DNA from: Thiobacillus sp.
Lineage (GTDB): Bacteria > Pseudomonadota > Gammaproteobacteria > Burkholderiales > Thiobacillaceae
Assembly: GCA_024235835.1 (NCBI GenBank)
Contig: JACKLQ010000001.1
Location: 992,001-1,056,000 of the forward strand
Length of the DNA: 64,000 bases
Reading direction: 5' to 3'
Shown here: positions 45,381 to 54,241 of the stretch, piece after piece
Layout: every line of letters starts with the position of its first letter
Position numbering within the stretch: position 1 is the first letter of the stretch
Translations under genes and position numbers: made by a program
The notes under the pieces: generated by a model
Told to the model about the DNA's origin: nothing
What the model saw: the letters and a program-made list of their open reading frames with translations, nothing else
The model's database searches: none

Positions 45381-45461
45381 GTAGCCCGGAGGAGCGCCGC
45401 GAGGCCGGGTAGCGCCCCGCTCCGTTGTCCCGGAATCGGCCTGCGGCCTCAGTCGGGCTAC
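45381..45461. repeat. GTAGCCCGGAGG-type repeat at the yheT 3' end
   Basis: GTAGCCCGGAGGAGCGCCGC begins the element and GTCGGGCTACG ends it, in inverted orientation. The TAG stop of yheT (minus strand 45460-45458) lies in the end arm. Third unit of this repeat type in the window. Confidence 0.65.
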
Positions 45462-46453
45462 GTTGCTTTCTCAAAGCGCCTGGTATGGCAGCCATCAGGT
45501 TCCGCGCCATCGAGGAAATCCAGCACACGGCTCCGCAGCCAGCGGAAGTTTCCCGGGAAGGGTCCGCTGACAAACCCCACGTGTCCACCATCTTCCGGGA
45601 ATTCCAGGCTCACCCTGTCTGACACCTCTTCTCGGCTTGGCAGCACATGGCCTGGCATGAAGGGATCGTTGCGGGCGTTGATGAGCAGGGTGTCCACCCG
45701 GATGCTGCCCAGGCCCGGTTTGCTGGCCGCCTGCCCCCAATAGTCGTCGGCATCCCGGTAGCCATGGAGCGGCGCCGTGACCCGGGTGTCGAAGGCATGG
45801 ATGGTGTCGATGACCTCAATGGCGCCCCGGTCGTAGGGCATGGCATGCACATCCAGCTTGGCCAGGGCCTTGGCCTTCAGGGTCTTGAGGAAGCGGGCCG
45901 TGTAGAACCGGGTGAACCCCTGGTCCAGGGTGGCACCCGCCGTGGGCAGGTCCAGGGGCGCTGAAAGGACCACGACCCGTTCGGCCACGGCGCGCGCGCC
46001 CTCCCCTTCCCGCTCCAGCCACTTGAGCAGAGCGTTGCCCCCAAGGGAGACTCCCACCACGCGCAGGGGTGCACGCTCGGCCATGCGCAGGCGGTTGAGG
46101 ATGTAGCCGATCTCGTCGGCGTCGCCGGCGAAATAGGCCCGGGGCAGGCGGTTCAGTTCACCGGAGCAGCCCCGGAAATGGGGCACCACGCCACGCCATC
46201 CCTGCTTACGGGCCTCGTCCATGAGGTGGCGGGCATAGTGGCTTTCGGAACTGCCTTCCAGACCGTGGAAAAGCACCAGCAGGGGCGCATCGGTGGAGCC
46301 ATTCACCCAGTCCAGGTCAATGAAGTCCCCATCAGGCAGTTCCCAGCGTTCCCGCCGGTAGTCCAACCGGGGACGGCCCAGCATGACGGCCCAGAGGGTC
46401 TGCAGGTCACCCCCCGGTAGCCACCGGGGGGCCTGATAGGGACCGGGCGGCAT
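45458..46453 (-). CDS. yheT: YheT family alpha/beta hydrolase
   Basis: 331 residues. FHGLEGSSESHYARHL is the oxyanion region typical of YheT; GVSLGGN holds the nucleophile Ser, NARNDPFM the Asp and GGHVGF the His. A large hydrolase/esterase family with unclear substrates. The last residues and the stop come from a repeat element (45381-45461). The Arg/Phe/Glu-rich end SRVLDFLDGAEPDG precedes it. Confidence 0.92.
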   Translation of the reverse strand: MPPGPYQAPRWLPGGDLQTLWAVMLGRPRLDYRRERWELPDGDFIDLDWVNGSTDAPLLVLFHGLEGSSESHYARHLMDEARKQGWRGVVPHFRGCSGELNRLPRAYFAGDADEIGYILNRLRMAERAPLRVVGVSLGGNALLKWLEREGEGARAVAERVVVLSAPLDLPTAGATLDQGFTRFYTARFLKTLKAKALAKLDVHAMPYDRGAIEVIDTIHAFDTRVTAPLHGYRDADDYWGQAASKPGLGSIRVDTLLINARNDPFMPGHVLPSREEVSDRVSLEFPEDGGHVGFVSGPFPGNFRWLRSRVLDFLDGAEPDGCHTRRFEKAT

Positions 46454-46464
46454 TCAGCCCGGCT

Positions 46465-47064
46465 TTATTCCACTTCCTCCCAGCCGGTGATCATGGCCTT
46501 GATGTGGGCCGTGGGGGTGTGGCCGGTAGTGGTGAGGTAGACGTGGGCGATGATGAAGACCAGGAACACGAAGGCGCCCAGGGTGTGGAACAAGGCCACC
46601 CACTCCAGGGACAGCAAGCCATCCAGGCCCCAGGCCGGCCACTGATCGTAGAACAGGTAGAACCAGCCCGTGATCCAGATGAGGGGGCCGGCCACCGCCA
46701 GGATGCCCAGGTAGGCCAGGCGCTGGAGAGGGTTGTGCTTGCGCTTTGGGTTCACCTTGTAGGGGTGAGGGGCCTGGGTGAAGATGCCGATGGCGTAGAA
46801 CTTGATCATGTCCGTCACCTTGTCGAAGGTGGGGATGTACTGTTTCCACTCGCCGGTGGTGAAGTGCCAGAAGATGGCGAAGCACCACAGGCCCACCAGG
46901 GTCCAGGCGGCGAGGGTGTGGGCGTTCACCGCCCGCTCGAAGCCCAGCAGTGAATAGGAGCCGTGAACCTCGAAGCCGGTAATCAGCATGAAAATGATCA
47001 GGCCGGCCTGGGCCCAGTGCCAGAAGCGCTCGAAGCCCTTGAAGATGTAGATGCGTTCGCTCAT
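46465..47064 (-). CDS. Cytochrome b561-type membrane subunit
   Basis: 199 residues, four membrane helices with the His pattern of two b hemes: FERFWHWAQAG, NAHTLAAW, FWHFTTGEWKQY, LFHTLGAFVFL and IAHVYLTTTGHT. It resembles FdnI/PhsC-type quinone-linked subunits. It is the third gene of an operon after the DUF302 and octaheme cytochrome genes (17-base gap) and probably carries electrons between the quinone pool and the octaheme cytochrome. Confidence 0.88.
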   Translation of the reverse strand: MSERIYIFKGFERFWHWAQAGLIIFMLITGFEVHGSYSLLGFERAVNAHTLAAWTLVGLWCFAIFWHFTTGEWKQYIPTFDKVTDMIKFYAIGIFTQAPHPYKVNPKRKHNPLQRLAYLGILAVAGPLIWITGWFYLFYDQWPAWGLDGLLSLEWVALFHTLGAFVFLVFIIAHVYLTTTGHTPTAHIKAMITGWEEVE

Positions 47065-47081
47065 GGGAATACTCCTGTGGC

Positions 47082-48722
47082 TTATCCGTGATGGCCGTGA
47101 CCAGGTTTTGCCTTGCGGCTGGCGAAGATGCGGCCAGCGCCGTGGCCCAGCACCCCCAGGAGGGTGAGGCCCGCCAGGCCCCAGCCGGCGGTGTCCAGCA
47201 GCTTGTTGCCGTGGCGGCCGGGCAGGTAGATGCCGGGCACATAGTCCAGGCGACCGGGATCGGTGTGGCACTGCTTGCAGGCCAGGGCGTCTTCCTTGGG
47301 CGCCACCATGTGGGTGATGGGCCAGGACATCTCGGTGGAAACAAAGGCGTACTTGCCACTGTATTCGGCGCCGATCTCCTTCATGCCGAACTCGATGGCC
47401 TTGTCCCAGTTAAAGTTGGTCCAGAAGGCGCTGTCGTTGGCGCCATAGGTGTTGAACACCAGGAGCTGGTTGTTGCCCACGTCATAGGGCTGCTTGCCCG
47501 CGAAGCGCTTGATGGGCCAGATCTTGGACTTGCCGTCATCGGGGCTGCCGTTGAAGTGGTTGATCTCGATGACCTTGGACGGGTCCAGCTTGGTCTCCCG
47601 CAGGGTGTAGTCCACCTGGCCGTTGAACCAGACATATTCGGGGATGACGTTGGATTCGTACCTGAAGTCGCCCTTCTTGCTGTCGTAGGCGTCATGGCCG
47701 GCGGAATCCTTGAGCTTGAAGGGCTTGCCGTCCTTGTCCATCTTCCCGGCGGTGGACCAGTCCCACATCATCTTGGTGGGTTGGGCCCGGGCGAACTCGG
47801 GGATGTGGCAGGTCTGGCAGGCCAGCTTGTGAGCGTGGCTGTTGAGCCGGTCCCCTTTGGCACCCTTGTGGGGTGCGCCGCCGTGGCAGGCCTGGCAGGA
47901 GGCGGGGTTGGCGTCTTTCTTGCCCCGCATGTGGGCGCCCTCCTTCTCCATCACCGTGACGGCGTAGCGGCCGCCGGGCACATCGTGGCCCGTGGTCTTG
48001 TGGCACTCGCCGCAGCTGAAATTGAGGCCGTCCTTGTCCATGTGCACGTCAAGGTACTTGCCCGGATTCTTCAGGGAGCTGTCCAGGTCGCCGTGCTTCA
48101 CCGCGTCGCCGCCGCCGCCGTAGAAGTGGCAGGCGCCGCAGTTGGCGCGGCTGGTTTTGCCCACCTTGCGGGCCACGTCGCCCAGGTCCGGGGCCTTGAC
48201 GGTCTTGCCGGACTTGGGCGGGTACTCCATGTCCTTGTAGGTGGGGTGGCCCGCCAGTCCGGGAATCTTGCGGTAGGTGCCGGTAGTGTCGTGGCACACC
48301 AGGCAGTCCACGTTCTCCTGGGCGGCGAAGTCGAAGTGCTGGTCCTTCCAGCCGTAACCCACGTGGCAGGCAGTGCAGAACTCGTAATTGGAGGGCACGG
48401 CGGTGCAGAAGTTGTTGATGACATGCTTCTTGCCCAGGCGCTGGTTCGTGGCGGGGTTGAGGAATTCCCAGGTCCAGTGCTTGCTCTTGTGCACCTGCTT
48501 GGCCGCCTCGGTGTGGCAGGCGAGACAGGCCTTGGTGACCTCAGGGCCGGACTTGAAGTCCTGCTGCAGGGCCTTGAAACGGCCGTGGTCCGCCGTGGAG
48601 GTGGAGGCGGGCTTGGCCGCGGCCGGGGCCGCTGGCTGGGGATCGGTGGAGGCTCCGGCCGGCAAGGCCAGCAGGGTCGAAGCCAGGAACGCCAGCAAGG
48701 CGCCGCGAAGGAATTGGATCAT
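47082..48722 (-). CDS. Octaheme c-type cytochrome (tetrathionate reductase family)
   Basis: 546 residues. Signal peptide (about 25 residues, LPAGA) then eight heme c motifs: CLACH, CTACH, CLVCH, CGACH, CGECH, CQACH, CQTCH and CKQCH. Spacing and the motifs HVINNFCTAVPSNYEFCTACH and RANCGACHFYGGGGDAVKHGD match the octaheme tetrathionate reductase (OTR) family, which reduces tetrathionate, hydroxylamine and nitrite in vitro. A C-terminal membrane helix (LAGLTLLGVLGHGAG) anchors the protein. Periplasmic, linked to the cytochrome b subunit. Physiological substrate is unknown; sulfur compounds fit the nearby fcc genes. Confidence 0.93.
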   Translation of the reverse strand: MIQFLRGALLAFLASTLLALPAGASTDPQPAAPAAAKPASTSTADHGRFKALQQDFKSGPEVTKACLACHTEAAKQVHKSKHWTWEFLNPATNQRLGKKHVINNFCTAVPSNYEFCTACHVGYGWKDQHFDFAAQENVDCLVCHDTTGTYRKIPGLAGHPTYKDMEYPPKSGKTVKAPDLGDVARKVGKTSRANCGACHFYGGGGDAVKHGDLDSSLKNPGKYLDVHMDKDGLNFSCGECHKTTGHDVPGGRYAVTVMEKEGAHMRGKKDANPASCQACHGGAPHKGAKGDRLNSHAHKLACQTCHIPEFARAQPTKMMWDWSTAGKMDKDGKPFKLKDSAGHDAYDSKKGDFRYESNVIPEYVWFNGQVDYTLRETKLDPSKVIEINHFNGSPDDGKSKIWPIKRFAGKQPYDVGNNQLLVFNTYGANDSAFWTNFNWDKAIEFGMKEIGAEYSGKYAFVSTEMSWPITHMVAPKEDALACKQCHTDPGRLDYVPGIYLPGRHGNKLLDTAGWGLAGLTLLGVLGHGAGRIFASRKAKPGHGHHG

Positions 48723-48757
48723 GGGGTATCTCCGCTTCAACTCTGGATGCATTCGAC

Positions 48758-49306
48758 TCAGCAACCACCGCCGCCGCCGCCGCCGCCCTGGGCACCTGCC
48801 GCCGGGGCGCTGGGCAGGATCATCTTTGGCGCGGGGGCGTTGGGGTCGAACACCAGGAATTTCTTCTGGTCCTCCGCCACCTGTGCCATGACATCGCCTA
48901 CCAGTGGACCGAACATCCTGCCCATGAGGCCGGCGTTCATGGTGCCGATATAGACTTTGCCGTCCTGCTTCTTGTACACGCTGATCTTGCAGGGCATGAG
49001 GATGGACAGGAAGCGCACCGTGTCCTCCTTGAGGATGGGCTTGGAGTACTTGGTGCTGCACGCCTCGATCATCATCACCGGCAGCACGTTGCCGCCGTCG
49101 TTCTGTACCGCCTTGGCGGCATTGCGCAGGCCGGACAGGGCCCAGCCGTTGCCGGCGTTCTGGATATTGTGCTGGATGCGGGCGATGGTTTCTTCCATGC
49201 CGAAGGGGCTGGGCGTTTCCTTGAACATCAGCTTATCCATCATGCTGTAGGCCACGCCCATGGCCAGCAGCAAGCCCAGCACCACACCCCCGAGTAGCTT
49301 CATCAT
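48758..49306 (-). CDS. DUF302 family membrane-anchored protein
   Basis: 182 residues. N-terminal hydrophobic anchor (residues 1-22), then a DUF302 domain: ETIARIQHNIQNAGNGWALSG, VLPVMMIEACSTKYSKPILK, SILMPCKISVYKKQDGKVYIG. The C terminus is a Pro/Ala-rich linker ending in a run of eight Gly and a final Cys. DUF302 proteins are often encoded with sulfur or cytochrome genes. It is the first gene of the operon; AAGAAGGAG precedes the start. The final Gly-run-Cys is unusual and could bind a metal or be modified. Confidence 0.85.
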   Translation of the reverse strand: MMKLLGGVVLGLLLAMGVAYSMMDKLMFKETPSPFGMEETIARIQHNIQNAGNGWALSGLRNAAKAVQNDGGNVLPVMMIEACSTKYSKPILKEDTVRFLSILMPCKISVYKKQDGKVYIGTMNAGLMGRMFGPLVGDVMAQVAEDQKKFLVFDPNAPAPKMILPSAPAAGAQGGGGGGGGC

Positions 49307-49419
49307 GGCCCGCTCCTTCTTTGTCGGCGATCACGTGTTCAGACGCATGTTAACAGGACATTACGATCCTTATTTTCGCATATTAGAAAATTCTGATGGA
49401 TACCCCCAGGGAGGTATCC

Positions 49420-50772
49420 CTAAAGACCACGAAAGTAGTCCAGTGCCTCGGCCAGACTGGCCACCCCCTTCACCTCCATGCCGGCGATCCTGCCCTTGGG
49501 CAGGTTTGCCCTGGGGCACAGGGCCTGGGTAAAGCCCAGCTTGGCCGCCTCCTTCAACCGCTCCTGGCCCCGCTGCACGGGTCGGATCTCCCCGGCCAGC
49601 CCCACTTCGCCGAATACCGCCCACTTGTGAGGAATGGGTTTGGTGCGCAGGGAAGAAACCACCGCCATGGCCACCGCCAGGTCCACCGCCGGCTCGCTGA
49701 TCTTCACCCCGCCCACGGCGTTCACGAACACGTCCTGGTCATGGCAGGGAATGCCGCCGTGGCGATGCAACACCGCCAACAACATGGCCAGGCGGTTGCC
49801 GTCCAGGCCCACCGTGAGCCGGCGGGGATTGCCGCTGTGGGAGGTATCCAGCAGGGCCTGGATCTCCACCAGCAGGGGACGGGTTCCCTCCTGGGCCACC
49901 ACCACGCAGGAGCCCGGTGCTTCCCGCTCGTCCCGGTTGAGGAACAGGGCGGAGGGGTTGGCCACCCCCTTGAGACCCTTGTCGGTCATGGCAAACACAC
50001 CCAGCTCATTCACGGCGCCGAAGCGGTTCTTGAAGGCGCGGATGAGGCGGAAACTGGAGCCGGTATCCCCCTCGAAGTACAGTACCGTGTCGACGATGTG
50101 CTCCAGCACCCGGGGGCCCGCCAGGGTGCCTTCCTTGGTGACGTGGCCCACCAGCAGGATGGTGATGCCCGCCTGCTTGGCATGGCGGGTGAGTTCCTGG
50201 GCGCACTCCCGCACCTGGGCCACGCTGCCCGGTGCGGACTGGAGCTGTTCCGTATAGACGGTCTGGATGGAGTCGATGACCGCCACCTGGGGCCGTTCCG
50301 ACTGCAGGGTGGCCAGGATGGCCTCCAGGCGAATCTCCGTGAGCAGGGGGATGTCCGCGCTCAAGCCCAGGCGCTGGGCCCGCAGGGCGATCTGGTCGGC
50401 GGATTCCTCGCCGCTCACGTAGAGGGTCCTGTTGCGGGCGTTGATGTCGGCCAGGGCCTGGAGCAACAGGGTGGACTTGCCGATGCCCGGGTCACCCCCC
50501 AGCAGCACGACGCCGCCTCCCACCAGGCCACCCCCCAGGACCCGGTCAAATTCCGGCAGGCCCGTCTGCATGCGTGCGATCTCCCGGGCCTGGACGGTGC
50601 TGAGGCGCACCACCTCGCCACTGGCGGCCAGGGCCTGGAAGCGGCGTCCCTTGGCCTCCTGCACGCTCTCCGACAAGGTGTTCCAGGACAGGCAGTGGGG
50701 ACATTGCCCCTGCCATTTGCTGGTCTGGCCGCCGCACTGGGCACAGACGTAGAGGGAAGTCGACTTGGCCAT
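49420..50772 (-). CDS. radA: DNA repair protein RadA
   Basis: 450 residues. Zinc finger CAQC...CPHC at residues about 10-27; RecA-like core with Walker A GGDPGIGKSTLLLQ, the RadA motif KNRFG, and a C-terminal Lon-like domain (GVKISEPAVDLAVAMAVV). Branch-migration helicase in recombination. A TTG two codons upstream is in frame, but the ATG at 50772 gives the standard MAKSTSLYVCAQCG start. Confidence 0.95.
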   Translation of the reverse strand: MAKSTSLYVCAQCGGQTSKWQGQCPHCLSWNTLSESVQEAKGRRFQALAASGEVVRLSTVQAREIARMQTGLPEFDRVLGGGLVGGGVVLLGGDPGIGKSTLLLQALADINARNRTLYVSGEESADQIALRAQRLGLSADIPLLTEIRLEAILATLQSERPQVAVIDSIQTVYTEQLQSAPGSVAQVRECAQELTRHAKQAGITILLVGHVTKEGTLAGPRVLEHIVDTVLYFEGDTGSSFRLIRAFKNRFGAVNELGVFAMTDKGLKGVANPSALFLNRDEREAPGSCVVVAQEGTRPLLVEIQALLDTSHSGNPRRLTVGLDGNRLAMLLAVLHRHGGIPCHDQDVFVNAVGGVKISEPAVDLAVAMAVVSSLRTKPIPHKWAVFGEVGLAGEIRPVQRGQERLKEAAKLGFTQALCPRANLPKGRIAGMEVKGVASLAEALDYFRGL

Positions 50773-50919
50773 GGTCAAGGCTTATACCTTGCCCACCAGG
50801 CACACTCAAGCTGGCCCCCCTCCGCCGGGGGCGCGTATCATGCGCAAGTTATATTGCTTATTTTTTTCAGCGCCATCCGGCGAATTCGCTGAAATCCCTT
50901 TTTCCGGGGCACCAACAAC

Positions 50920-52167
50920 ATGAAATGTGTCGATGATTTCCGCCTCCGCCTGGGCCAGCAGGAGCTGGTTCCCATCATGATCGGTGGCATGGGGGTGGAT
51001 ATTTCCACGGTGGAGCTGGCTCTCGAAGCCGCCCGCCTGGGGGGCGTGGGCCATATTTCGGATGCCATGGTGCCCACGGTCATCGACCGTCACTTTCAGA
51101 CCCGTTACGTCAAGGACAAGCTCCAGCTCTACAAGGCCAACGTGAAGAACCTGGCCGACAAGTCCCTGGTGAAATTCCACCTGGGGGAACTGGAAGAGGC
51201 CACCCGCATGCACGTGGGCCGCGCCATGGAGGCCAAGAAAGGCCCCGGCATGGTGTTCATCAACTGCATGGAAAAACTCACCATGAACGCCCCCAGGGAA
51301 ACCCTGAAGGTGCGCCTGAATGCCGCCCTCTCCGCGGGCATCGACGGCATCACCCTGGCGGCGGGCCTGCACCTGGGCTCCTTCGGCCTCATGGAGGATC
51401 ACCCCCGCTTCCGGGATGCCCAGCTGGGCATCATCGTCTCCTCCCTGCGGGCCCTGCAGCTCTTCCTGCGCAAGAATGGCCGCACCAACCGCCTGCCCGA
51501 CTACGTGGTGGTGGAAGGTCCCCTGGCCGGCGGTCACCTGGGCTTCGGCATGGACTGGGCCGAATACGACCTGGCCACCATCGTGGCCGAGATCCAGGCC
51601 TGGCTGAAGACGGAAAACCTGGAAATCCCCCTCATACCCGCCGGTGGCATCTTCACCGGTTCCGACGCCACGGGATTCCTGCAGAGCGGCGCCGGCGCCG
51701 TGCAGCTGGCCACCCGCTTCACGGTCACCAGGGAATGCGGCCTGCCCGACCCGGTGAAGCAGGAGTACTTCAAGGCAGACGAGGACGACATCGAGGTTAA
51801 CGGCATCTCCCCCACGGGCTACCCCATGCGCATGATCAAGGGCAGCCCGGGCATCGGCGCCGGCACCCACCCCAACTGCGAGTCCTTCGGCTACCTGCTG
51901 GACGCCAACGGCAAGTGCGCCTACATCGACGCCTACAACAGGGAAGTGGCCGCCCACCCGGGCGAGAAGAAGATCAAGGTCATGGACAAGACCTGCCTGT
52001 GCACCCACATGCGGGACTTCGACATCTGGACCTGCGGCCACTACACCTACAAGCTCAAGGACACCACGGTGAAGACCCCCGAAGGAGACTACCAGCTCCT
52101 CTCGGCCGAACACGTGTTCAAGGACTACCAGTTCAGCAAGGATGGCAGGATCGCCCTGCCTGAATGA
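50920..52167 (+). CDS. Nitronate monooxygenase-like flavoprotein
   Basis: 415 residues of the FMN-dependent NMO/FabK barrel: PIMIGGMGVDISTVELALEAARLGG, GPLAGGHLGF, IPAGGIFTGSDATGF, and AVQLATRFTVTREC. A Cys-rich C-terminal region (DKTCLCTHMRDFDIWTCGHYTY) is unusual compared with short NMOs and could bind metal. Oxidises nitronates or acts as a reductase; the longer class is poorly characterised. The gene is divergent from radA and is followed 10 bases later by earP. Confidence 0.85.
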   Translation: MKCVDDFRLRLGQQELVPIMIGGMGVDISTVELALEAARLGGVGHISDAMVPTVIDRHFQTRYVKDKLQLYKANVKNLADKSLVKFHLGELEEATRMHVGRAMEAKKGPGMVFINCMEKLTMNAPRETLKVRLNAALSAGIDGITLAAGLHLGSFGLMEDHPRFRDAQLGIIVSSLRALQLFLRKNGRTNRLPDYVVVEGPLAGGHLGFGMDWAEYDLATIVAEIQAWLKTENLEIPLIPAGGIFTGSDATGFLQSGAGAVQLATRFTVTRECGLPDPVKQEYFKADEDDIEVNGISPTGYPMRMIKGSPGIGAGTHPNCESFGYLLDANGKCAYIDAYNREVAAHPGEKKIKVMDKTCLCTHMRDFDIWTCGHYTYKLKDTTVKTPEGDYQLLSAEHVFKDYQFSKDGRIALPE

Positions 52168-52177
52168 GCCCAGTCCC

Positions 52178-53320
52178 ATGACTTGGGACATCTTCTGCGC
52201 CGTCGTCGACAACTTTGGCGACATCGGCGTCACCTGGCGCCTGGCGCGACAGCTGGCAGCGGAACACCAGGCCCATGTGCGCCTCTGGGTGGATGACCTG
52301 GCCGCCTTCCGGCGCATACGCCCCGAGATCGATCCCAACCTGGATACCCAGCAACTCGCCGGCGTAGAGGTTCGTCGCTGGACCGATCCCCTGCCTGACC
52401 TCAAGCCCGGTGACGTGGTGATAGAAGCCCTGGCCTGCGACCTGCCGGATGCCTTCATCAGCCAAATGGCCTGGAAGACACCCAAGCCGGTGTGGCTCAA
52501 TCTGGAATACCTGACGGCGGAATCCTGGGCCGATGGCGTCCACGGCCTGCCCTCCCCCCATCCCCGGCTACCCCTGACAAAACATTTCTATATGCCGGGC
52601 TACACCCCCAAGACCGGTGGACTGCCCCGGGAATCCTGGCTGGCGGAAACGCGCGACGCTTTCCAATCCGACTCCCGGACCCAGGAGGCATTCTGGCGGG
52701 ATCTGGGTCTGCCGCCCCACCAACCCGGGGAATTGCGCATTTCCCTGTTCGCCTATGAAAACACCGCCATTCCATCCCTGCTGGCGACACTGGCCCGGTC
52801 CGGTCAACCCGCCCGCCTGATGGTGCCCGAGGGCAAGGCCCTGGTCCCCATCGCCGCCTGGCTGGGCCTGGCCACGCTCCAGGCGGGTGGTGTCCACGCC
52901 TACCGAAACCTGACCGTCCATGTGTTGCCCATGCTGGACCAGGATGGCTACGACCGCCTGCTGTGGGCCTGCGATCTAAATTTCGTCCGGGGGGAGGATT
53001 CCTTCCTGAGGGCCCAGTTTTCGGCCCGCCCCCTGGTTTGGCAGGCCTACCCCCAGGAGGGCCGCACCCACTTCGCCAAGCTGGACGCTTTCCTGGACCT
53101 TTATTGCACTGACATGCCCGAGGACCTGGCGGAGACGACCCGGCGCCTGTGGCACGCCTGGAACGAGGAATCCGGGGTGGGCACCTTCTGGCCGGCCTAT
53201 GTTGCCAGCCAGGAGGAACTGGACGATCACGCCTGGCTTTGGAGCGCCCGGTTGATGGAGCAACAGGACCTTGCGTCCAAGCTGATGATTTTTTGCGAAA
53301 AAGTAAAAGAAAAAAGCTAG
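52178..53320 (+). CDS. earP: EF-P arginine rhamnosyltransferase EarP
   Basis: 380 residues. FCAVVDNFGDIGVTWRLARQL contains the catalytic Asp of the inverting GT-B enzyme; RGEDSFLRAQFSARPLVWQAYPQ is the dTDP-rhamnose binding signature. EarP adds L-rhamnose to Arg32 of EF-P so it can rescue ribosomes stalled at polyproline. It lies 39 bases before efp, the usual earP-efp order. The frame is open 12 codons upstream, but the match begins at the ATG at 52178. Confidence 0.97.
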   Translation: MTWDIFCAVVDNFGDIGVTWRLARQLAAEHQAHVRLWVDDLAAFRRIRPEIDPNLDTQQLAGVEVRRWTDPLPDLKPGDVVIEALACDLPDAFISQMAWKTPKPVWLNLEYLTAESWADGVHGLPSPHPRLPLTKHFYMPGYTPKTGGLPRESWLAETRDAFQSDSRTQEAFWRDLGLPPHQPGELRISLFAYENTAIPSLLATLARSGQPARLMVPEGKALVPIAAWLGLATLQAGGVHAYRNLTVHVLPMLDQDGYDRLLWACDLNFVRGEDSFLRAQFSARPLVWQAYPQEGRTHFAKLDAFLDLYCTDMPEDLAETTRRLWHAWNEESGVGTFWPAYVASQEELDDHAWLWSARLMEQQDLASKLMIFCEKVKEKS

Positions 53321-53359
53321 AATTCCGGGCTTCCCAGAACCCCCTGCAGGACATCCCCG

Positions 53360-53920
53360 ATGAAGACCGCTCAAGAACTCCGCGCCGGCAACGTGATCAT
53401 GGTGGGCAAAGACCCCCTGGTGGTCCAGAAAGCCGAATTCTCCAAATCCGGCCGCAACGCCTCCGTGGTGAAGATGAAGATGAAGAACCTGCTCACCGGC
53501 GCCGCCTCCGAGACGGTGTACAAAGCCGACGAGAAGTTCGACACCGTCACGCTGGAGCGCAAGGATTGCACCTACTCCTATTTCGCCGACCCCATGTACG
53601 TGTTCATGGACACGGAGTACAACCAGTACGAGGTGGAAGCCGACAACATGGCCGCCGCCCTGCCCTATCTGGAAGACGCCATGCCCGTGGAAGTGGTGTT
53701 CTACGACGGCAAGGCCATCTCCATCAACATGCCCACCACCGTGGTGCGCGAGGTGGAATACACCGAGCCTGCCGTGAAGGGCGACACTTCCGGCAAGGTC
53801 ATGAAGCCCTGCCGCATCAAGCCCACCGGCCATGAAGTCCAGGTGCCCGCCTTCGTTGAAATCGGCGACAAGATCGAGATCGACACCGCCACCAACGAGT
53901 ACAAGAACCGGGTTAAATAA
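53360..53920 (+). CDS. efp: Elongation factor P (Arg32 type)
   Basis: 186 residues, three beta-barrel domains. The modified loop is KSGRNAS with Arg at residue 32, which defines the EarP-rhamnosylated class rather than the Lys34 type. It relieves polyproline stalling at the ribosome. A strong terminator follows. With earP just upstream and rfbD at the end of the window, the donor-sugar, enzyme and substrate are all present. Confidence 0.97.
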   Translation: MKTAQELRAGNVIMVGKDPLVVQKAEFSKSGRNASVVKMKMKNLLTGAASETVYKADEKFDTVTLERKDCTYSYFADPMYVFMDTEYNQYEVEADNMAAALPYLEDAMPVEVVFYDGKAISINMPTTVVREVEYTEPAVKGDTSGKVMKPCRIKPTGHEVQVPAFVEIGDKIEIDTATNEYKNRVK

Positions 53921-53950
53921 GTTTTTTTTATTTTCACATAAAAAAACATT

Positions 53951-53973
53951 GCGCCCTCCGGGGCGCTTTTTTT
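53951..53973 (+). terminator. Rho-independent terminator after efp
   Basis: Arms GCGCCC (53951-53956) and GGGCGC (53961-53966) followed by seven T, 30 bases after the efp stop. Confidence 0.92.
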
Positions 53974-54079
53974 CGCCTTTTCGCGCAGTTTTGCTGGTGC
54001 AACACCCCCCATAGGGCATCGAATATTTGAATAAGCTAATTTAGTACGTTCTGATATAAAGATGCCTACATCCTGTGTA

Positions 54080-54100
54080 ATTCGGTTTGAGCCGCCGAAT
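54080..54100 (+). promoter_or_regulatory. Hairpin in the leader of the fcc locus
   Basis: ATTCGG (54080-54085) pairs with CCGAAT (54095-54100) across a 9-base loop. It lies after an AT-rich segment with possible -35/-10 elements (TTGAAT at 54027, TATAAA at 54055, spacing longer than ideal) and 30 bases before a 36-codon ORF. It may be an operator or a leader RNA structure. Confidence 0.45.
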
Positions 54101-54130
54101 AACAATAACCAAGGATGGATGGAGACCAAA

Positions 54131-54241
54131 ATGAACTGCAACAAAAAAAATACTGCAGTTGTCAACGCGTCCTCGCCCATGGGGATCGTCTTTTCGTTCG
54201 TCACGTCCCAGCACCTGCACTGCTTTTATCTAAGCGGTTGA
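54131..54241 (+). CDS. Possible 36-residue leader ORF upstream of fccA
   Basis: ATG at 54131 with GGATGGAG seven bases before it; the product has a polar start (NCNKKNTAVV), a hydrophobic middle (MGIVFSFV) and a Cys/His-containing end (QHLHCFYLSG). It uses more A/T than neighbouring genes. It ends 97 bases before fccA. It may be a regulatory leader peptide or a small membrane peptide; it matches no family I know. A stem-forming GCGAG...CTCGC follows at about 54265-54290. Confidence 0.4.
   Translation: MNCNKKNTAVVNASSPMGIVFSFVTSQHLHCFYLSG

Noticed and set aside
47088..48953. 621-codon open frame antisense to the octaheme cytochrome gene
   Set aside because: The minus strand carries eight CxxCH motifs; the forward frame is a shadow of it.
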